DNA from: an uncultured Clostridia bacterium | GTDB lineage: Bacteria > Bacillota_A > Clostridia > TANB77 > CAG-508 | Length of the DNA stretch: 32,702 nt | Assembly (NCBI GenBank): GCA_947594095.1 | Contig: CANQEA010000009.1 | Span: 1 to 32,702 of the forward strand | Reading direction: 5' to 3' | Part shown: one piece after another, positions 7,583 through 16,352 of the stretch | Numbering within the stretch: position 1 is the stretch's first letter | Layout of the letters: the number at the start of each line of letters is the position of its first letter | The notes under the pieces: model-generated | The model's database searches: none | Told to the model about the DNA's origin: nothing | The model's input: only the letters and a program-made list of their open reading frames with translations | Position numbers and translations under genes: made by a program

Positions 7583-8769
7583 ATAGTAATTGTATCAAAA
7601 ATTTATTAAATTTAAAAGGGGTTATTATAAAAAATATTAAAAATTTTAATAATCTAGTTGAAGTTTATATTGAATTACCTATCCATGAGCAAATTTGTCC
7701 TCATTGTGGAACAAAAACTTCTAAAATTAAAGATTACTACACTCAAACTGTTAAGGATATTCCTATTTACTTTAAACCTACTAATCTTATTTTAAAAAAA
7801 TGTAGATATCAATGTAAATCTTGTAATAAAACTTTCTATGAAAATAATCAAATAATTAATAGATATGCTAGAAAAACTAAACGTTTAACTGGTTATATTG
7901 TAAATGAACTTCGTAATATAGTTTCTGCTTCCGATATTTCTAAAAAAGTTGGTGTCTCTCCCTCATATATATCTAAATTATTACCTTATTTGGCCGTTAC
8001 TAATACTAAACTGCCTCGTGTACTTTGTATAGATGAATTTAAAGGAAATAGTAATAACTTTAAGTATCAAGTCGCTTTAATAGATGGTGAAACTCATGAA
8101 GTTGTTGATATTATTGAATGTAGGCACAAACATGTCCTTTGTGAGTACTTTAAAAAATTTCCTAAAGAACAACTTGATAATGTTAAATATCTAGTAACAG
8201 ATTTATGGGAATCATATAAAGATATTGGTATGACTTATTTTAGAAAAGCTAAAATTGTTGCTGACCATTTTCATTTTGCTAGATATGCTTGTAATGCTGT
8301 TAATGAATTAAGGATTGAGGTTCAAAAGGAGTTACCTGACAAAGAAAGAAAATATTTTAAGCATTCTAGGAAATTACTACTTACACGAAGACAAAATATA
8401 AAAAAGGAAGAACAAATGGATGAATTAGAATATATGCTTATTAATTATTCTGAGAATCTTCGTATAGCTTATAGGGAAAAAGAAGAATTATTAGATATAC
8501 TTCATTCTAAGGAAAACTCTAACACTCGTGTACAAAAATTTAATGAATGGGTAAAAAGAAACCTTTCATCTAGTGTTCCTCAATTAATGGAATGTGCTAA
8601 AACATATCAGCATTGGTCTATTGAAATCAAAAACTCTTTAGAAGTACCATATTCAAACGGACCAATAGAAGGATTTAACAATAAGATAAAAACATTAAAA
8701 AGAGTATGCTTTGGTATGAGAAAATTTGTGAATTTTAAAGCTAGAATAATGCTATTAAATCGTATATAA
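7579..8769 (+). CDS. ISL3-family transposase
   Basis: This 396-residue DDE transposase has an N-terminal zinc-binding region with two Cys pairs (CPHCG and CKSCNKTF). A helix-turn-helix follows (ASDISKKVGVSPSYISKL). The catalytic core has D in CIDEFKG (about 152), D in TDLWESY (about 208) and E in NGPIEGFNNKIKTLKR near the C-terminus. This is the usual ISL3 layout, and the length is normal for the family. It starts at GTG, with AGGAGG nine bases upstream and inside a predicted leader hairpin. No disruption is visible, so the element may still be able to move. Confidence 0.93.
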   Translation: MHSNCIKNLLNLKGVIIKNIKNFNNLVEVYIELPIHEQICPHCGTKTSKIKDYYTQTVKDIPIYFKPTNLILKKCRYQCKSCNKTFYENNQIINRYARKTKRLTGYIVNELRNIVSASDISKKVGVSPSYISKLLPYLAVTNTKLPRVLCIDEFKGNSNNFKYQVALIDGETHEVVDIIECRHKHVLCEYFKKFPKEQLDNVKYLVTDLWESYKDIGMTYFRKAKIVADHFHFARYACNAVNELRIEVQKELPDKERKYFKHSRKLLLTRRQNIKKEEQMDELEYMLINYSENLRIAYREKEELLDILHSKENSNTRVQKFNEWVKRNLSSSVPQLMECAKTYQHWSIEIKNSLEVPYSNGPIEGFNNKIKTLKRVCFGMRKFVNFKARIMLLNRI

Positions 8770-8932
8770 AAGTTATTATAATATACAATATTTACCAATT
8801 TCACAAATTGGTTTATTAATCAAACTTAAATTACATATTTTTAGATATTTTTGTGAAATATATTTTAAATTCATAAAAATATTGAGGCAGAAAACTTTCA
8901 AAGTTTTCCACCCCAACTATTGACATTCAGCC

Positions 8933-8940
8933 CTTTTTCT
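8933..8940. repeat. 8-bp target site duplication, right copy
   Basis: CTTTTTCT is identical to 7449-7456. The following TTTAC completes the interrupted hairpin arm. Confidence 0.85.
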
Positions 8941-8957
8941 TTTACAAGCTTTGATAT

Positions 8958-9001
8958 AAATATATAGGAGAACAGCAAAATCGCCATTCTCCTATATATT
9001 T
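8958..9001 (-). terminator. Hairpin at the 3' end of the second dockerin gene
   Basis: A perfect 15-bp stem, AAATATATAGGAGAA / TTCTCCTATATATTT, has a 14-base loop and overlaps the stop codon of the minus-strand gene ending at 9000. There is no clear T-tract after it on the minus strand, so it may protect the 3' end as well as, or instead of, terminating. Confidence 0.6.
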
Positions 9002-12000
9002 ATTTAAGTCCATGAATTTGGACTTCACTTGTTCCTTGGTTTTCAATTGTAACTTTTGTTCCATTTGAATCTACACTTACTTTTACATTTTCAGCAGAAA
9101 CACCAAATTTTGATAGCCATTCATTTACATTTTTTGCTATTTCATCTGTTATTTCTGGACCAACTGCTGTATTAGTAGTTAGAGCAGTCTTTAAAGTATC
9201 TTTCGTGTAATTGTCTTTTATTTCTAGCGTTTTTCCTTTTAATAAATCAGGAGCTGACGTTTCTACTATTGCTGTTATTTTTGCAACCTTGTCATCTGAT
9301 TTAGCAGATAATGTTACTGTTTTTTCTCCCGTAATTCCCTCTGCTGATACATCAACTTCACCTTTTTCTACTGTTACATCTATGTCGCTTCCTACTGTTA
9401 CATTTTCTTGTGTTACTGTTACTTTTCCGCCATTTCCTTTTATTGTTATACTTCCTTGTTGTGTTGTAGCAGTTCCATTAGAACTTACAAATTTAATTGT
9501 TACATATCCATTATTGTTTGTCATATCAACACTGTTATTTAAGTTCTCAAATACTAAGTTATTTGATTCTTCTCCATTTGCTACTACTGTTAATTCAACA
9601 CCATTTGAATCTACAGTTTTTGTATTGATTACTGTTTGTAAGTCTGTTTTCATTTTTACATTGTTTACTGTTACTTCAGCTCCTGCAACTACTATTAAAT
9701 TGTCTAAACCTGTTGGACTTGTTCTGATTTTCACTCCGTCTCCTAATGTTACTACTTCATCTTCTGCCATTTGGAAGTTTGTTAAATCAAATTGTCCTGA
9801 AATTAAATTTACTTCTGCTGGATAATCTTTTGTACCACTACCCGTTGGTTTGCCAATTTTTCTTTCATAACCATTTCCTGTAATATTTAAAACTTTTCCT
9901 TTTAAGAATACAGAATACATAAATGATGCATCATTAGCTTCATTAGCATTACTATTTAATACTACATCAATTATATCACCTGTAATTGTTACTACATCAC
10001 CAGTTTTTAATTTTGCAAGGAATGATTTTAATCCTGTAAATTCGTTTTGTAAATTGCTATCTGTAAAATCTGCTGCTTTAAATTCTTTTCCTTCAATTAT
10101 TACTTTGGCTCCACCTTCATTATTTGAATAGAATTTATCTGAATTTTCTTTATTAGCCTCTTCTTGTGATCCACAAGTTAATCCATCTATTCTTGGCATT
10201 GTGTGACCATTTACAATTACATCACTCCAGCCTTCAAATTCTCCACATTTTGTGATTAATCTAAATTGATATTCTGTATAAGCTTCTAATCCACTAACTG
10301 TGAAATATGTTGCTGTTATATTGCCATCTTCATCTCTATCATAGCTTGTTTCTACTTCTTTAGTTCCAACATCTTTAAATTCTCCATCTATTTTTTGGTA
10401 AACTCTTACTGCATATGTTAAATCTGATTCTTCTTTTCCAAATGGATTAGTTGCTCCATTATGTGGATAAACCTTCTTAGTTTCTTCATCTAATTTGAAT
10501 GTCATTGTCCTATCTGATGCACTTGTTATTTTTGCTTCTCTATATGGTGCACAGAAATAGTAATATTCTGGTTGTGAATCAACATATATTGTGTTTTCTT
10601 CACTATCTTCAATTTCTTCTTTAACTTTCTCTGTATCAACATTTGCAGTTATTGCTACATAATAACCAGTATTACGGTTAAGAGTTGCTGCTTCGTGTCC
10701 TACAACGTTCCAATTGTCTCCATATGTATAACTCGTAGATGTTTTTGCTGTAGAGAAATATATAGATTTATTTGTATTTACTTTTGTTGTACAAGTTGTT
10801 AATGTTTGTGATCTAAATACACCTGTTTCTATATCTTCATTATATAATTCTAGTGTATATCCACCACAGTTTTCATCATCTTCATTCCAAGATAATTTTG
10901 GATATCCAGTTGTTTCATCAACAGTTAAATTTATACCGCTTACTGAATTTATAGCTTTTACTGTTACTGTTTCAGATGTAAATTTGTCTGAATTTACTGT
11001 AGGAGTACCAGTTTGTCTTGCTATATGTCCTTTTGTAACAACTTCTATATAATATGTACCAGTTTCAAGAGGAGCTGTTGGATTTTTATAATTTATGAAA
11101 TCAAGTTCTCTTTCATCTGATACGTCAGCAGTTTCATAATAAATTTCTCCATCTTTATATAATGTTACAATATAGCCATTCTCTTTTGTAGTTTGACTAT
11201 GAGGTGAACTCCATGAGAACTTTCCTTTAGCATTTTTTGGTAAGGTTACTGCTGTAATTTTTTCTTCTTTTGCTGTTGATGAATCTTTTGCAACATCTAC
11301 ATATGGTAGAGTCATTCCAGTTGTTACAGTTTGGCTTCCATATGAATTTTCTAGTATATAATATACTCTATATCCATTATCATTATCTAATCCTTCAATT
11401 GTTTCTTCTATAGAATCACTGTTAACACTTATTGCTCTTGTTTCTGGTACATATGTTGCATCTTGATATTTTTGGTTTTCTGATGTTGAGAATTTTTTTG
11501 TTTTTGCATCCCATGTTACAGCATCTTTATTTGGTGCCATTTTTACAACTTCATCTGGTACAGCACAATAGTAAATTGTTACTAAATCACTTTCTCCATA
11601 TCTTGTTGCTTTTACACTAGCATTATCTGTATTTGTACGTTCTGCACTAACGTTTGCAACCGTTGGTTCTACTGTATTTTTTACTACTTTTGTTTCTCCT
11701 AATGATGTTTCATATTTTGTATCTTCTGCATCAAATAGTCTAAAATATATTGTTCCATCTGCTATATGTTGGTAACCTCCAATTACATCTGATTGGTCTT
11801 TTTCATCTTTTGATACATCTATTGCTGATTTACTATTTTCTACTTTTACTTCCATTTTATTTGCATTGTCATCTGTTGTTTCTTCAGGTAGTTTTACATC
11901 AGCAGGTAAACCACTGATACTTAATCTTCTTCCAGTTGCATCAAAAGCAACTAATTTTAAATTAGTATCTTCGGCTACTTCTTTATCATAAGATACTTCT

Positions 12001-12617
12001 ATATCTAAATCGTATTGATTTACATTATTTATAATGTTATTTTCATTAACTGTCATAGTGTATTGATATTTTTCTTCTTTTTGAGTTGGAGTTGGAACAT
12101 TTATTGCTGCTTCTATTCCTGATTTTCCTGCAACGAAATCTGATATTCTTAAAACATCTTCAATTTCTACTGTTCCATTATTTTCAACATCTGCTGCTTC
12201 TTTTTGAACATCTGTAGCTTCTTTTGCTTTTCCACTTACTAAATCTGATGTATAAACTACATCCTCAATTTCAACAGCTCCATTTTTGTCTACATCTCCA
12301 TAAATTACTACGTCTTTCTTTTCACTTGTTCCATCTGTTGTGATGTAATCTCCTGTTTTTACTACTGTTGAATTATCTGCATCAGAACCGTTTAATTTAA
12401 CACTTGTATATTTACCAAGTGATAATATTTCATCTACTGTTAATGCATCATTCTTATCTGCTAAACTAAATGCTACTGCTGGTGTTTTTAATGTTCTTAA
12501 TTCTCCATTGTATTCACCATGCATTTTTGTTGTTCCATCTGCAAATACTATTCCAGCCATTCCTGCTGACAACATACCTGTCAAGGCTAATGCTGATAAA
12601 AATTTAAAATTTTTCAC
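9000..12617 (-). CDS. Large secreted dockerin-bearing surface protein with FN3-like repeats
   Basis: This 1205-residue protein has a signal peptide at 1-26 (MKNFKFLSALALTGML...). A short N-terminal module leads into a type I dockerin at about 107-166 (GDVDKNGAVEIED and ADVENNGTVEIED, both with normal loop spacing). Several fibronectin type III-like repeats follow at roughly 317-440, 452-557, 558-690 and 693-808 (patterns such as LSWNEDDENCGGYTLELY and TVSGLEAYTEYQFRL). A Thr/Asn/Val-rich beta-strand region of possible beta-helix type runs to the C-terminus. There is no wall-sorting signal or membrane helix. It follows a cohesin-like LPNAG gene and should be displayed by it. The start is GTG with AGGAGG eight bases upstream. 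It looks like an adhesin or receptor rather than an enzyme. Confidence 0.8.
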   Translation of the reverse strand: MKNFKFLSALALTGMLSAGMAGIVFADGTTKMHGEYNGELRTLKTPAVAFSLADKNDALTVDEILSLGKYTSVKLNGSDADNSTVVKTGDYITTDGTSEKKDVVIYGDVDKNGAVEIEDVVYTSDLVSGKAKEATDVQKEAADVENNGTVEIEDVLRISDFVAGKSGIEAAINVPTPTQKEEKYQYTMTVNENNIINNVNQYDLDIEVSYDKEVAEDTNLKLVAFDATGRRLSISGLPADVKLPEETTDDNANKMEVKVENSKSAIDVSKDEKDQSDVIGGYQHIADGTIYFRLFDAEDTKYETSLGETKVVKNTVEPTVANVSAERTNTDNASVKATRYGESDLVTIYYCAVPDEVVKMAPNKDAVTWDAKTKKFSTSENQKYQDATYVPETRAISVNSDSIEETIEGLDNDNGYRVYYILENSYGSQTVTTGMTLPYVDVAKDSSTAKEEKITAVTLPKNAKGKFSWSSPHSQTTKENGYIVTLYKDGEIYYETADVSDERELDFINYKNPTAPLETGTYYIEVVTKGHIARQTGTPTVNSDKFTSETVTVKAINSVSGINLTVDETTGYPKLSWNEDDENCGGYTLELYNEDIETGVFRSQTLTTCTTKVNTNKSIYFSTAKTSTSYTYGDNWNVVGHEAATLNRNTGYYVAITANVDTEKVKEEIEDSEENTIYVDSQPEYYYFCAPYREAKITSASDRTMTFKLDEETKKVYPHNGATNPFGKEESDLTYAVRVYQKIDGEFKDVGTKEVETSYDRDEDGNITATYFTVSGLEAYTEYQFRLITKCGEFEGWSDVIVNGHTMPRIDGLTCGSQEEANKENSDKFYSNNEGGAKVIIEGKEFKAADFTDSNLQNEFTGLKSFLAKLKTGDVVTITGDIIDVVLNSNANEANDASFMYSVFLKGKVLNITGNGYERKIGKPTGSGTKDYPAEVNLISGQFDLTNFQMAEDEVVTLGDGVKIRTSPTGLDNLIVVAGAEVTVNNVKMKTDLQTVINTKTVDSNGVELTVVANGEESNNLVFENLNNSVDMTNNNGYVTIKFVSSNGTATTQQGSITIKGNGGKVTVTQENVTVGSDIDVTVEKGEVDVSAEGITGEKTVTLSAKSDDKVAKITAIVETSAPDLLKGKTLEIKDNYTKDTLKTALTTNTAVGPEITDEIAKNVNEWLSKFGVSAENVKVSVDSNGTKVTIENQGTSEVQIHGLK

Positions 12618-12661
12618 TTTTCATTCCTCCTAAAAGTATAAATTTTATTTTATATTTTGTG

Positions 12662-12697
12662 TAAGAAAGTACATTTACTTCAAAATGTACTTTCTTA
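12662..12697 (-). terminator. Intergenic hairpin between the cohesin-like and dockerin genes, copy 2
   Basis: A perfect 15-bp stem, TAAGAAAGTACATTT / AAATGTACTTTCTTA, has a 6-base loop. It is the counterpart of 4263-4296 in the other module. The stem is kept and the loop differs. Downstream on the minus strand the sequence up to the AGGAGG site is almost the same in both modules. Confidence 0.6.
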
Positions 12698-12748
12698 TTA
12701 AAAGAAATAACTATTTAATTTTCTTTTTATTATTAATAATTTTATTTA

Positions 12749-13378
12749 TTATTTTCTATTTTTAATTACTAGAACTGCTCCTGCAACAACTATTAATGCT
12801 ATTGCTCCAACAAAAATTGGTGTTCCAGCATTTGGTAAACCATTAATTGGATTTCCATTTTTGTCTACTAGTGTTTCACTTTCTATTTGTTCTTCTTCTG
12901 CAGGGTCTTTTGTTGGATCAGTTGGAGTTGGAGATCCAGCTGGATTTACTGTTAATGTTGCTGTTGCTTCTGGACGTTCTGTTGTTCCTGATACATGTAT
13001 ATTTGTTGCTTTAAATGCAAATGTTAATGCTTCTCCTCCTGCTGGTATTTCAATATCTTCTTTAGCTGTGAATATTAGTGTTTGTGTTGTTGATAATGCA
13101 ACTACTGTTAATTCTCCTGCTTTTTCACTATTAACTGATTGTATAGTTGTATCATTTTTTTCTGTTGCTTCATCATATGTGAATTTTGATGCATCATATG
13201 CAAAGTCATATGAAACTCCTCTTCCTTCTCCTGAATTTACTGTTACTTTTACTTGTTGTCCAGCTGTTATTTTTTGAGTTGAAGCTGGGTCAACTGTTGC
13301 TGTTGCAGCAAATACACTGCTTGTCATTGCTACTAACATAATTGCTAGTATTGTTAAAATTGTTAATGATTTTTTCAT
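12749..13378 (-). CDS. Cohesin-like wall-anchored protein (LPNAG sorting signal), second copy
   Basis: This 209-residue protein has a signal peptide at 1-24 (MKKSLTILTI...VFA). A cohesin-like domain spans about 25-145 (GQQVKVTV, YDFAYDASKFTY, LTFAFKA). A Pro/Thr/Glu-rich linker follows. The sorting signal is LPNAG at 181-185, then a hydrophobic helix and KNRK. The last ~37 residues differ from the paralogue at 3555-4208 at only a few positions, while the cohesin-like domains share little beyond pattern. It is followed by its own dockerin-bearing partner gene and preceded by the third leader repeat. A sortase gene lies just upstream on the same strand. Pairing of this cohesin with the dockerin of 9000-12617 is inferred from gene order. 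Confidence 0.8.
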   Translation of the reverse strand: MKKSLTILTILAIMLVAMTSSVFAATATVDPASTQKITAGQQVKVTVNSGEGRGVSYDFAYDASKFTYDEATEKNDTTIQSVNSEKAGELTVVALSTTQTLIFTAKEDIEIPAGGEALTFAFKATNIHVSGTTERPEATATLTVNPAGSPTPTDPTKDPAEEEQIESETLVDKNGNPINGLPNAGTPIFVGAIALIVVAGAVLVIKNRK

Positions 13379-13404
13379 AATAATTCATCCTTTCTTTTCT
13401 TTTG

Positions 13405-13556
13405 TATGGTGTATAAATGAAATCAATCACCATACTAATAATATAAAAATTTAATTTTTAAAAAATTAAAATGTTAAAAACTTGATTATTTATTGATTTG
13501 CTTTGCACTTTTTTGCTAAACATTTTTTTGTTTACTTTGCATAAAATCTACATTTT
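13405..13556 (-). repeat. Leader repeat, copy 3 (upstream of the second cohesin-like gene)
   Basis: This copy reads on the minus strand toward the gene at 13378. It is almost identical to copies 1 and 2, including both hairpins, and the similarity continues through the ribosome site (GAAAGGATGAATTATT) into the signal peptide codons. It abuts the 3' end of the sortase gene. A weak inverted repeat (GCGAAA near the sortase stop and TTTCGC near 13557) may end the sortase transcript. Confidence 0.85.
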
Positions 13557-13579
13557 GCGAAAAAGGTTTCAAATTTTCC

Positions 13580-14248
13580 CTATATTTCGCGTGCTTTGCA
13601 AATCCTTCTTGTAACCGCACCTGGGTTACATGTAATGAGAGTAACTTCTCTTCTACCGGCTGTATTTTGGTTCAAGCAAGATAGTTCAGTTGGATAGCAA
13701 GAATATACATTATAAATTTGATATGTAACTTTAGATTTTGTGTTTCTATTTATCATATAGAATGTATCCCCTACTTCTAAATCCAAAACTTTTTTTATCA
13801 TACTTGGCCAATTATGACCGATTACACAAAAGTTTCCAATCGAGTTTATTTCATCAGGCCCACATAATTCTGCAACAGATAAGTTTAAAGATGCATCTTC
13901 CGAAGGTGTTAATACTGGCTTACTGATACCGATTTTATCAATAACTAACTGTCCCAGTACTCTGTATCCTCCCATACTCGCAGGAATTTCCATATCAGAA
14001 GTTTCATCTGCTGGTTCAGGCTCAACATTTTCAGGTTCAGTAGCTTCGGTGGAAGGCTCTGATGCTTCAGCGACGCTATTTAAATCTGATGCTGAGTCGT
14101 TGTTTGAACTTACTATAAGATGACCACTAATGATGAAGTATAAAATAGCGGCAAAAGAGATTATAAAAAAGATAACAAAAGATGGTTTCTTGTAATCGAG
14201 TTTCTTTTTTCTAGCTCTTCTTGCTTTAGCATAAACTGTCATTTTCAC
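13580..14248 (-). CDS. Sortase (TLITC-type, class D-like)
   Basis: This 222-residue membrane transpeptidase has a basic N-terminus followed by one membrane helix (about 23-41) and a long acidic, Ser/Glu/Pro-rich stalk (about 48-90). The sortase barrel spans about 93-222, with catalytic His145 (CVIGHNW), Cys207 (TLITCNPG) and Arg214/215 (AVTRRICKA). All three catalytic residues are present. It should cleave a sorting motif and attach the protein to the wall. The neighbouring LPNAG proteins are the obvious substrates, which would make it a dedicated sortase. The start is GTG at 14248. The AGGGGGTG ribosome site is about 16 bases away, which is long, and an ATG two codons later is the alternative. 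The exact class is a judgement from motifs only. Confidence 0.85.
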   Translation of the reverse strand: MKMTVYAKARRARKKKLDYKKPSFVIFFIISFAAILYFIISGHLIVSSNNDSASDLNSVAEASEPSTEATEPENVEPEPADETSDMEIPASMGGYRVLGQLVIDKIGISKPVLTPSEDASLNLSVAELCGPDEINSIGNFCVIGHNWPSMIKKVLDLEVGDTFYMINRNTKSKVTYQIYNVYSCYPTELSCLNQNTAGRREVTLITCNPGAVTRRICKAREI

Positions 14249-14306
14249 TTTTTCTAAAAATTCACCCCCTTATTTTTATTTTGTTCTTTCTTAATTAGAC
14301 AATTGT

Positions 14307-14335
14307 ATTTTATTCCATTTTGCTTTAGAAGTCAA
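14307..14335 (-). promoter_or_regulatory. Promoter of the sortase gene
   Basis: On the minus strand, TTGACT (14335-14330) and TAAAAT (14312-14307) are separated by 17 bases. The sortase therefore has its own promoter and is not simply read with mrnC. The gap upstream (14336-14477) is very A/T-rich, with one weak inverted repeat CTGAATTT / AAATTCAG. Confidence 0.7.
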
Positions 14336-14477
14336 TACTTTTTTGGTAATTTTTTTTATTTTTTTTAAATTTTTCCAAATTTTTTTAAAAAATGCTGAAT
14401 TTCAAGGCTTTTCGAGAAATAAATTCAGTAAAATATTTTTGTTTTTTTACATTATTTTACAAGTTTTTGAAAAATTT

Positions 14478-14514
14478 TATAATTTTTTTATAAATTTTTT
14501 ATAAAAAAATTATA
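14478..14514 (-). terminator. A/T-only hairpin at the 3' end of mrnC
   Basis: A perfect 14-bp stem, TATAATTTTTTTAT / ATAAAAAAATTATA, has a 9-base loop and overlaps the mrnC stop codon. It is long but has no G or C, so terminator strength is doubtful. Confidence 0.4.
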
Positions 14515-14923
14515 TTTTATTTTCCATATTTATTATTTCTTTTATTCTATTATATTGTTTTGTTAGAAATAAATAACCAATTAATGCCTCAAATGCTGTT
14601 GCATATCTATATTCTTGTACACTTGCATTTTTGGGCAAATGGTGATTTTGTGCATTTCTTCCCCTTCTTACAATTTCCTTTTCTGCTTCTGTTAATTTTT
14701 CTTCTATTTCTTTTAAAAATTTAGCCTGAGCCTCTGCCCTAACATATTTTATTGTTTCTATATGTAATTTATGAGGCTTTAAGTTTGTACTGTTAACTAA
14801 TTTTGTTCTAACATATAATTCATATACACAATCTCCAATATAGGCCCATGTTAATGGTGACATTAGATTAATTTCTTCTTCTGTTTTATTTGTTTGTTCT
14901 AATAATTCGTCTAATTGTTTCAA
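14510..14923 (-). CDS. mrnC: Mini-ribonuclease III
   Basis: This 137-residue protein is the single RNase III catalytic domain without a double-stranded RNA-binding domain. In Bacillus this enzyme matures 23S rRNA ends. Visible family motifs are AYIGDCVYELYVR (about 27-39), RRGRNAQ (about 87-93) and YRYATAFEALIGYL (about 106-119). The aspartate and glutamates of the metal site are in the first and third motifs. Length is normal. The start is TTG with GGGGAG eight bases upstream. It is the last gene of a tight minus-strand run with rbgA (21-bp gap), so two ribosome-maturation genes are adjacent. Confidence 0.93.
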   Translation of the reverse strand: MKQLDELLEQTNKTEEEINLMSPLTWAYIGDCVYELYVRTKLVNSTNLKPHKLHIETIKYVRAEAQAKFLKEIEEKLTEAEKEIVRRGRNAQNHHLPKNASVQEYRYATAFEALIGYLFLTKQYNRIKEIINMENKI

Positions 14924-14944
14924 ATATTCTTCTCCCCTATCTTT

Positions 14945-15853
14945 TTATTTTGCTAATTCTAATGTAATTTTTCCTAATTTACCATTTTTAAATTCATCTA
15001 ATATTATCTTAGATGTTTTTTCTTCATCTATTTGACCACCTGATATAATACATCCTCTTTTTCTTCCAATTTCAAGCATTATTTCATAGATATTTTCATT
15101 TTCTGGTCTATCCTTTTCTAATTGTTCTTTTATCCATTCATCAGTTAGTTTATATCTTTCTATTAATTTTTCAGGATAATTTTCTACTAAAAATTTTGTA
15201 AGTTCATAAGCAATTTCTGTAGTTTGCAATATATTTTCTTTTATTGTACCAGTAAATGCTAAATTTAAAGCAACTTCGTTGCTTTCAAATTTAGGCCATA
15301 ATACACCTGGTGTGTCTAATAATTCTATTTTTTCATTAATACGTATCCACTGTTTTTGTTTTGTGACACCTGGTTTGTTTCCAACTTGTGCTGTAACTTT
15401 TTTTGCAATTCTATTGATAAAAGAAGATTTTCCAACATTTGGTATACCTAGTACCATGGCTCTTATTTTTCTTCCTATTCTACCTTTTTCAGATAATTTT
15501 TGTGTCATCTCCCCCATTGTTTCTTCAATTAGTTTGGTACATTTTTGTATTCCTTTTCCACTATTTGAATCAACAGCAATTGCTGGTATTCCATTTTTAT
15601 TAAAATAGCTAATCCATCTATCATTTTGTTTTTCATCTGCTAAATCACATTTGTTAAGGACTATTATTTTTTTCTTACCTTTTGTTATTTGTGCTATATC
15701 AGGATTTTGACTAGATATTGGTATTCTTGCATCTAATAATTCTATTACAACATCCACTAGTTTTAAATCTTCTGTAATTTGTCTTCTAGTTTTTGCCATA
15801 TGTCCAGGATACCAATTAATATTCATTTTCCCAACATTTTCTATTTCATTCAT
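14945..15853 (-). CDS. rbgA: Ribosome biogenesis GTPase RbgA (YlqF)
   Basis: This 302-residue circularly permuted GTPase is needed for late 50S subunit assembly in Bacillus. The G motifs come in the permuted order: NKCD (67-70, G4), SNSGKG (96-101, G5), GIPNVGKS (136-143, G1), PGVT (161-164, G2 region) and DTPG (180-183, G3). The N-terminal INWYPGHMAK is the family signature. AGGAG lies six bases before the ATG. The nine-base gap to the Nudix gene upstream and the short gap to mrnC downstream indicate one operon. Confidence 0.95.
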   Translation of the reverse strand: MNEIENVGKMNINWYPGHMAKTRRQITEDLKLVDVVIELLDARIPISSQNPDIAQITKGKKKIIVLNKCDLADEKQNDRWISYFNKNGIPAIAVDSNSGKGIQKCTKLIEETMGEMTQKLSEKGRIGRKIRAMVLGIPNVGKSSFINRIAKKVTAQVGNKPGVTKQKQWIRINEKIELLDTPGVLWPKFESNEVALNLAFTGTIKENILQTTEIAYELTKFLVENYPEKLIERYKLTDEWIKEQLEKDRPENENIYEIMLEIGRKRGCIISGGQIDEEKTSKIILDEFKNGKLGKITLELAK

Positions 15854-15862
15854 TCTTATCTC

Positions 15863-16327
15863 CTACTTCGTTTCTATTTTTTTCGATAAAATATTCCATT
15901 TTTCATCAAAATCAAAGTATGCCTTTATCTTTTTGCCTTCTAATACAAGTGGCAACCAATATTTGTCATCAGGGAACATTTTTTCATATGGGATTTTATC
16001 AATATCAAACCATTCAGGTTTCATCTCTTCGGATTCACTTATAGTTCCTTTCCAATCATAGACCAAATATAGATGAAACATTACTTTTTCTTTATTTCCC
16101 TTATAATATTCATCAAATTCAATTAAACCTACTTTATCATAATTAATTGGTGTAACATTTATTTCTTCTTGCGTTTCTCTTATCATTGCTTGTTCAGGAG
16201 TTTCTCCTTTTTTAATTTTGCCGCCAACACCATTATATTTTCCTACTCCAAAACCTCTTTTTTTCATAGCAAGAAGTATTTTATTACCTTTTATTAATAA
16301 ACATAGCGTAGTTTCTAATTTATTCAT
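15863..16327 (-). CDS. MTH1-like Nudix hydrolase (probable 8-oxo-dGTP diphosphatase)
   Basis: This 154-residue Nudix protein removes pyrophosphate from nucleotides. The full Nudix box is present (G36 x5 E42 x7 R50 E51 x2 E54 E55). The surrounding motifs resemble animal MTH1/NUDT1 more than short bacterial MutT: RGFGVGKYNGVGGK before the box and EMKPEWFDIDKIP, then FPDDKYWLPL, near the C-terminus. In MTH1 the second segment holds the base-binding aspartates (WFxxDxIP and WPDDxYW), and the equivalents are here. A role in removing oxidised dGTP follows from that. The ATG at 16327 is chosen because GAGGG is eight bases upstream. The ATG at 16333 is too close to it. Confidence 0.85.
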   Translation of the reverse strand: MNKLETTLCLLIKGNKILLAMKKRGFGVGKYNGVGGKIKKGETPEQAMIRETQEEINVTPINYDKVGLIEFDEYYKGNKEKVMFHLYLVYDWKGTISESEEMKPEWFDIDKIPYEKMFPDDKYWLPLVLEGKKIKAYFDFDEKWNILSKKIETK

Positions 16328-16352
16328 CTTCATTTCCCTCTTTTGCTATCTA

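Larger units (their letters stand above)
7457..8932 (+). mobile_element. Complete ISL3-family insertion sequence (1,476 bp)
   Basis: The ends are imperfect inverted repeats. The left end starts GGTTCTATAATAAATGTTGG and the right end, read inward, starts GGCTGAATGTCAATAGTTGG. They share the inner GTTGGGGTG and match at 16 of the first 24 positions. The element holds one full transposase gene and is flanked by the perfect direct repeat CTTTTTCT, so its borders are exact and the insertion appears fairly recent. It is inserted in the 3' arm of a hairpin between two convergent gene pairs. Apart from the transposase and its leader hairpin no cargo was seen. The 8770-8932 end holds only terminal sequence. 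Confidence 0.9.

Noticed and set aside
9211..9825. 204-codon plus-strand frame rich in Ser, Thr and Val
   Set aside because: It is antisense to the second dockerin gene and mirrors its Thr/Val-rich repeats. There is no ribosome site or promoter.
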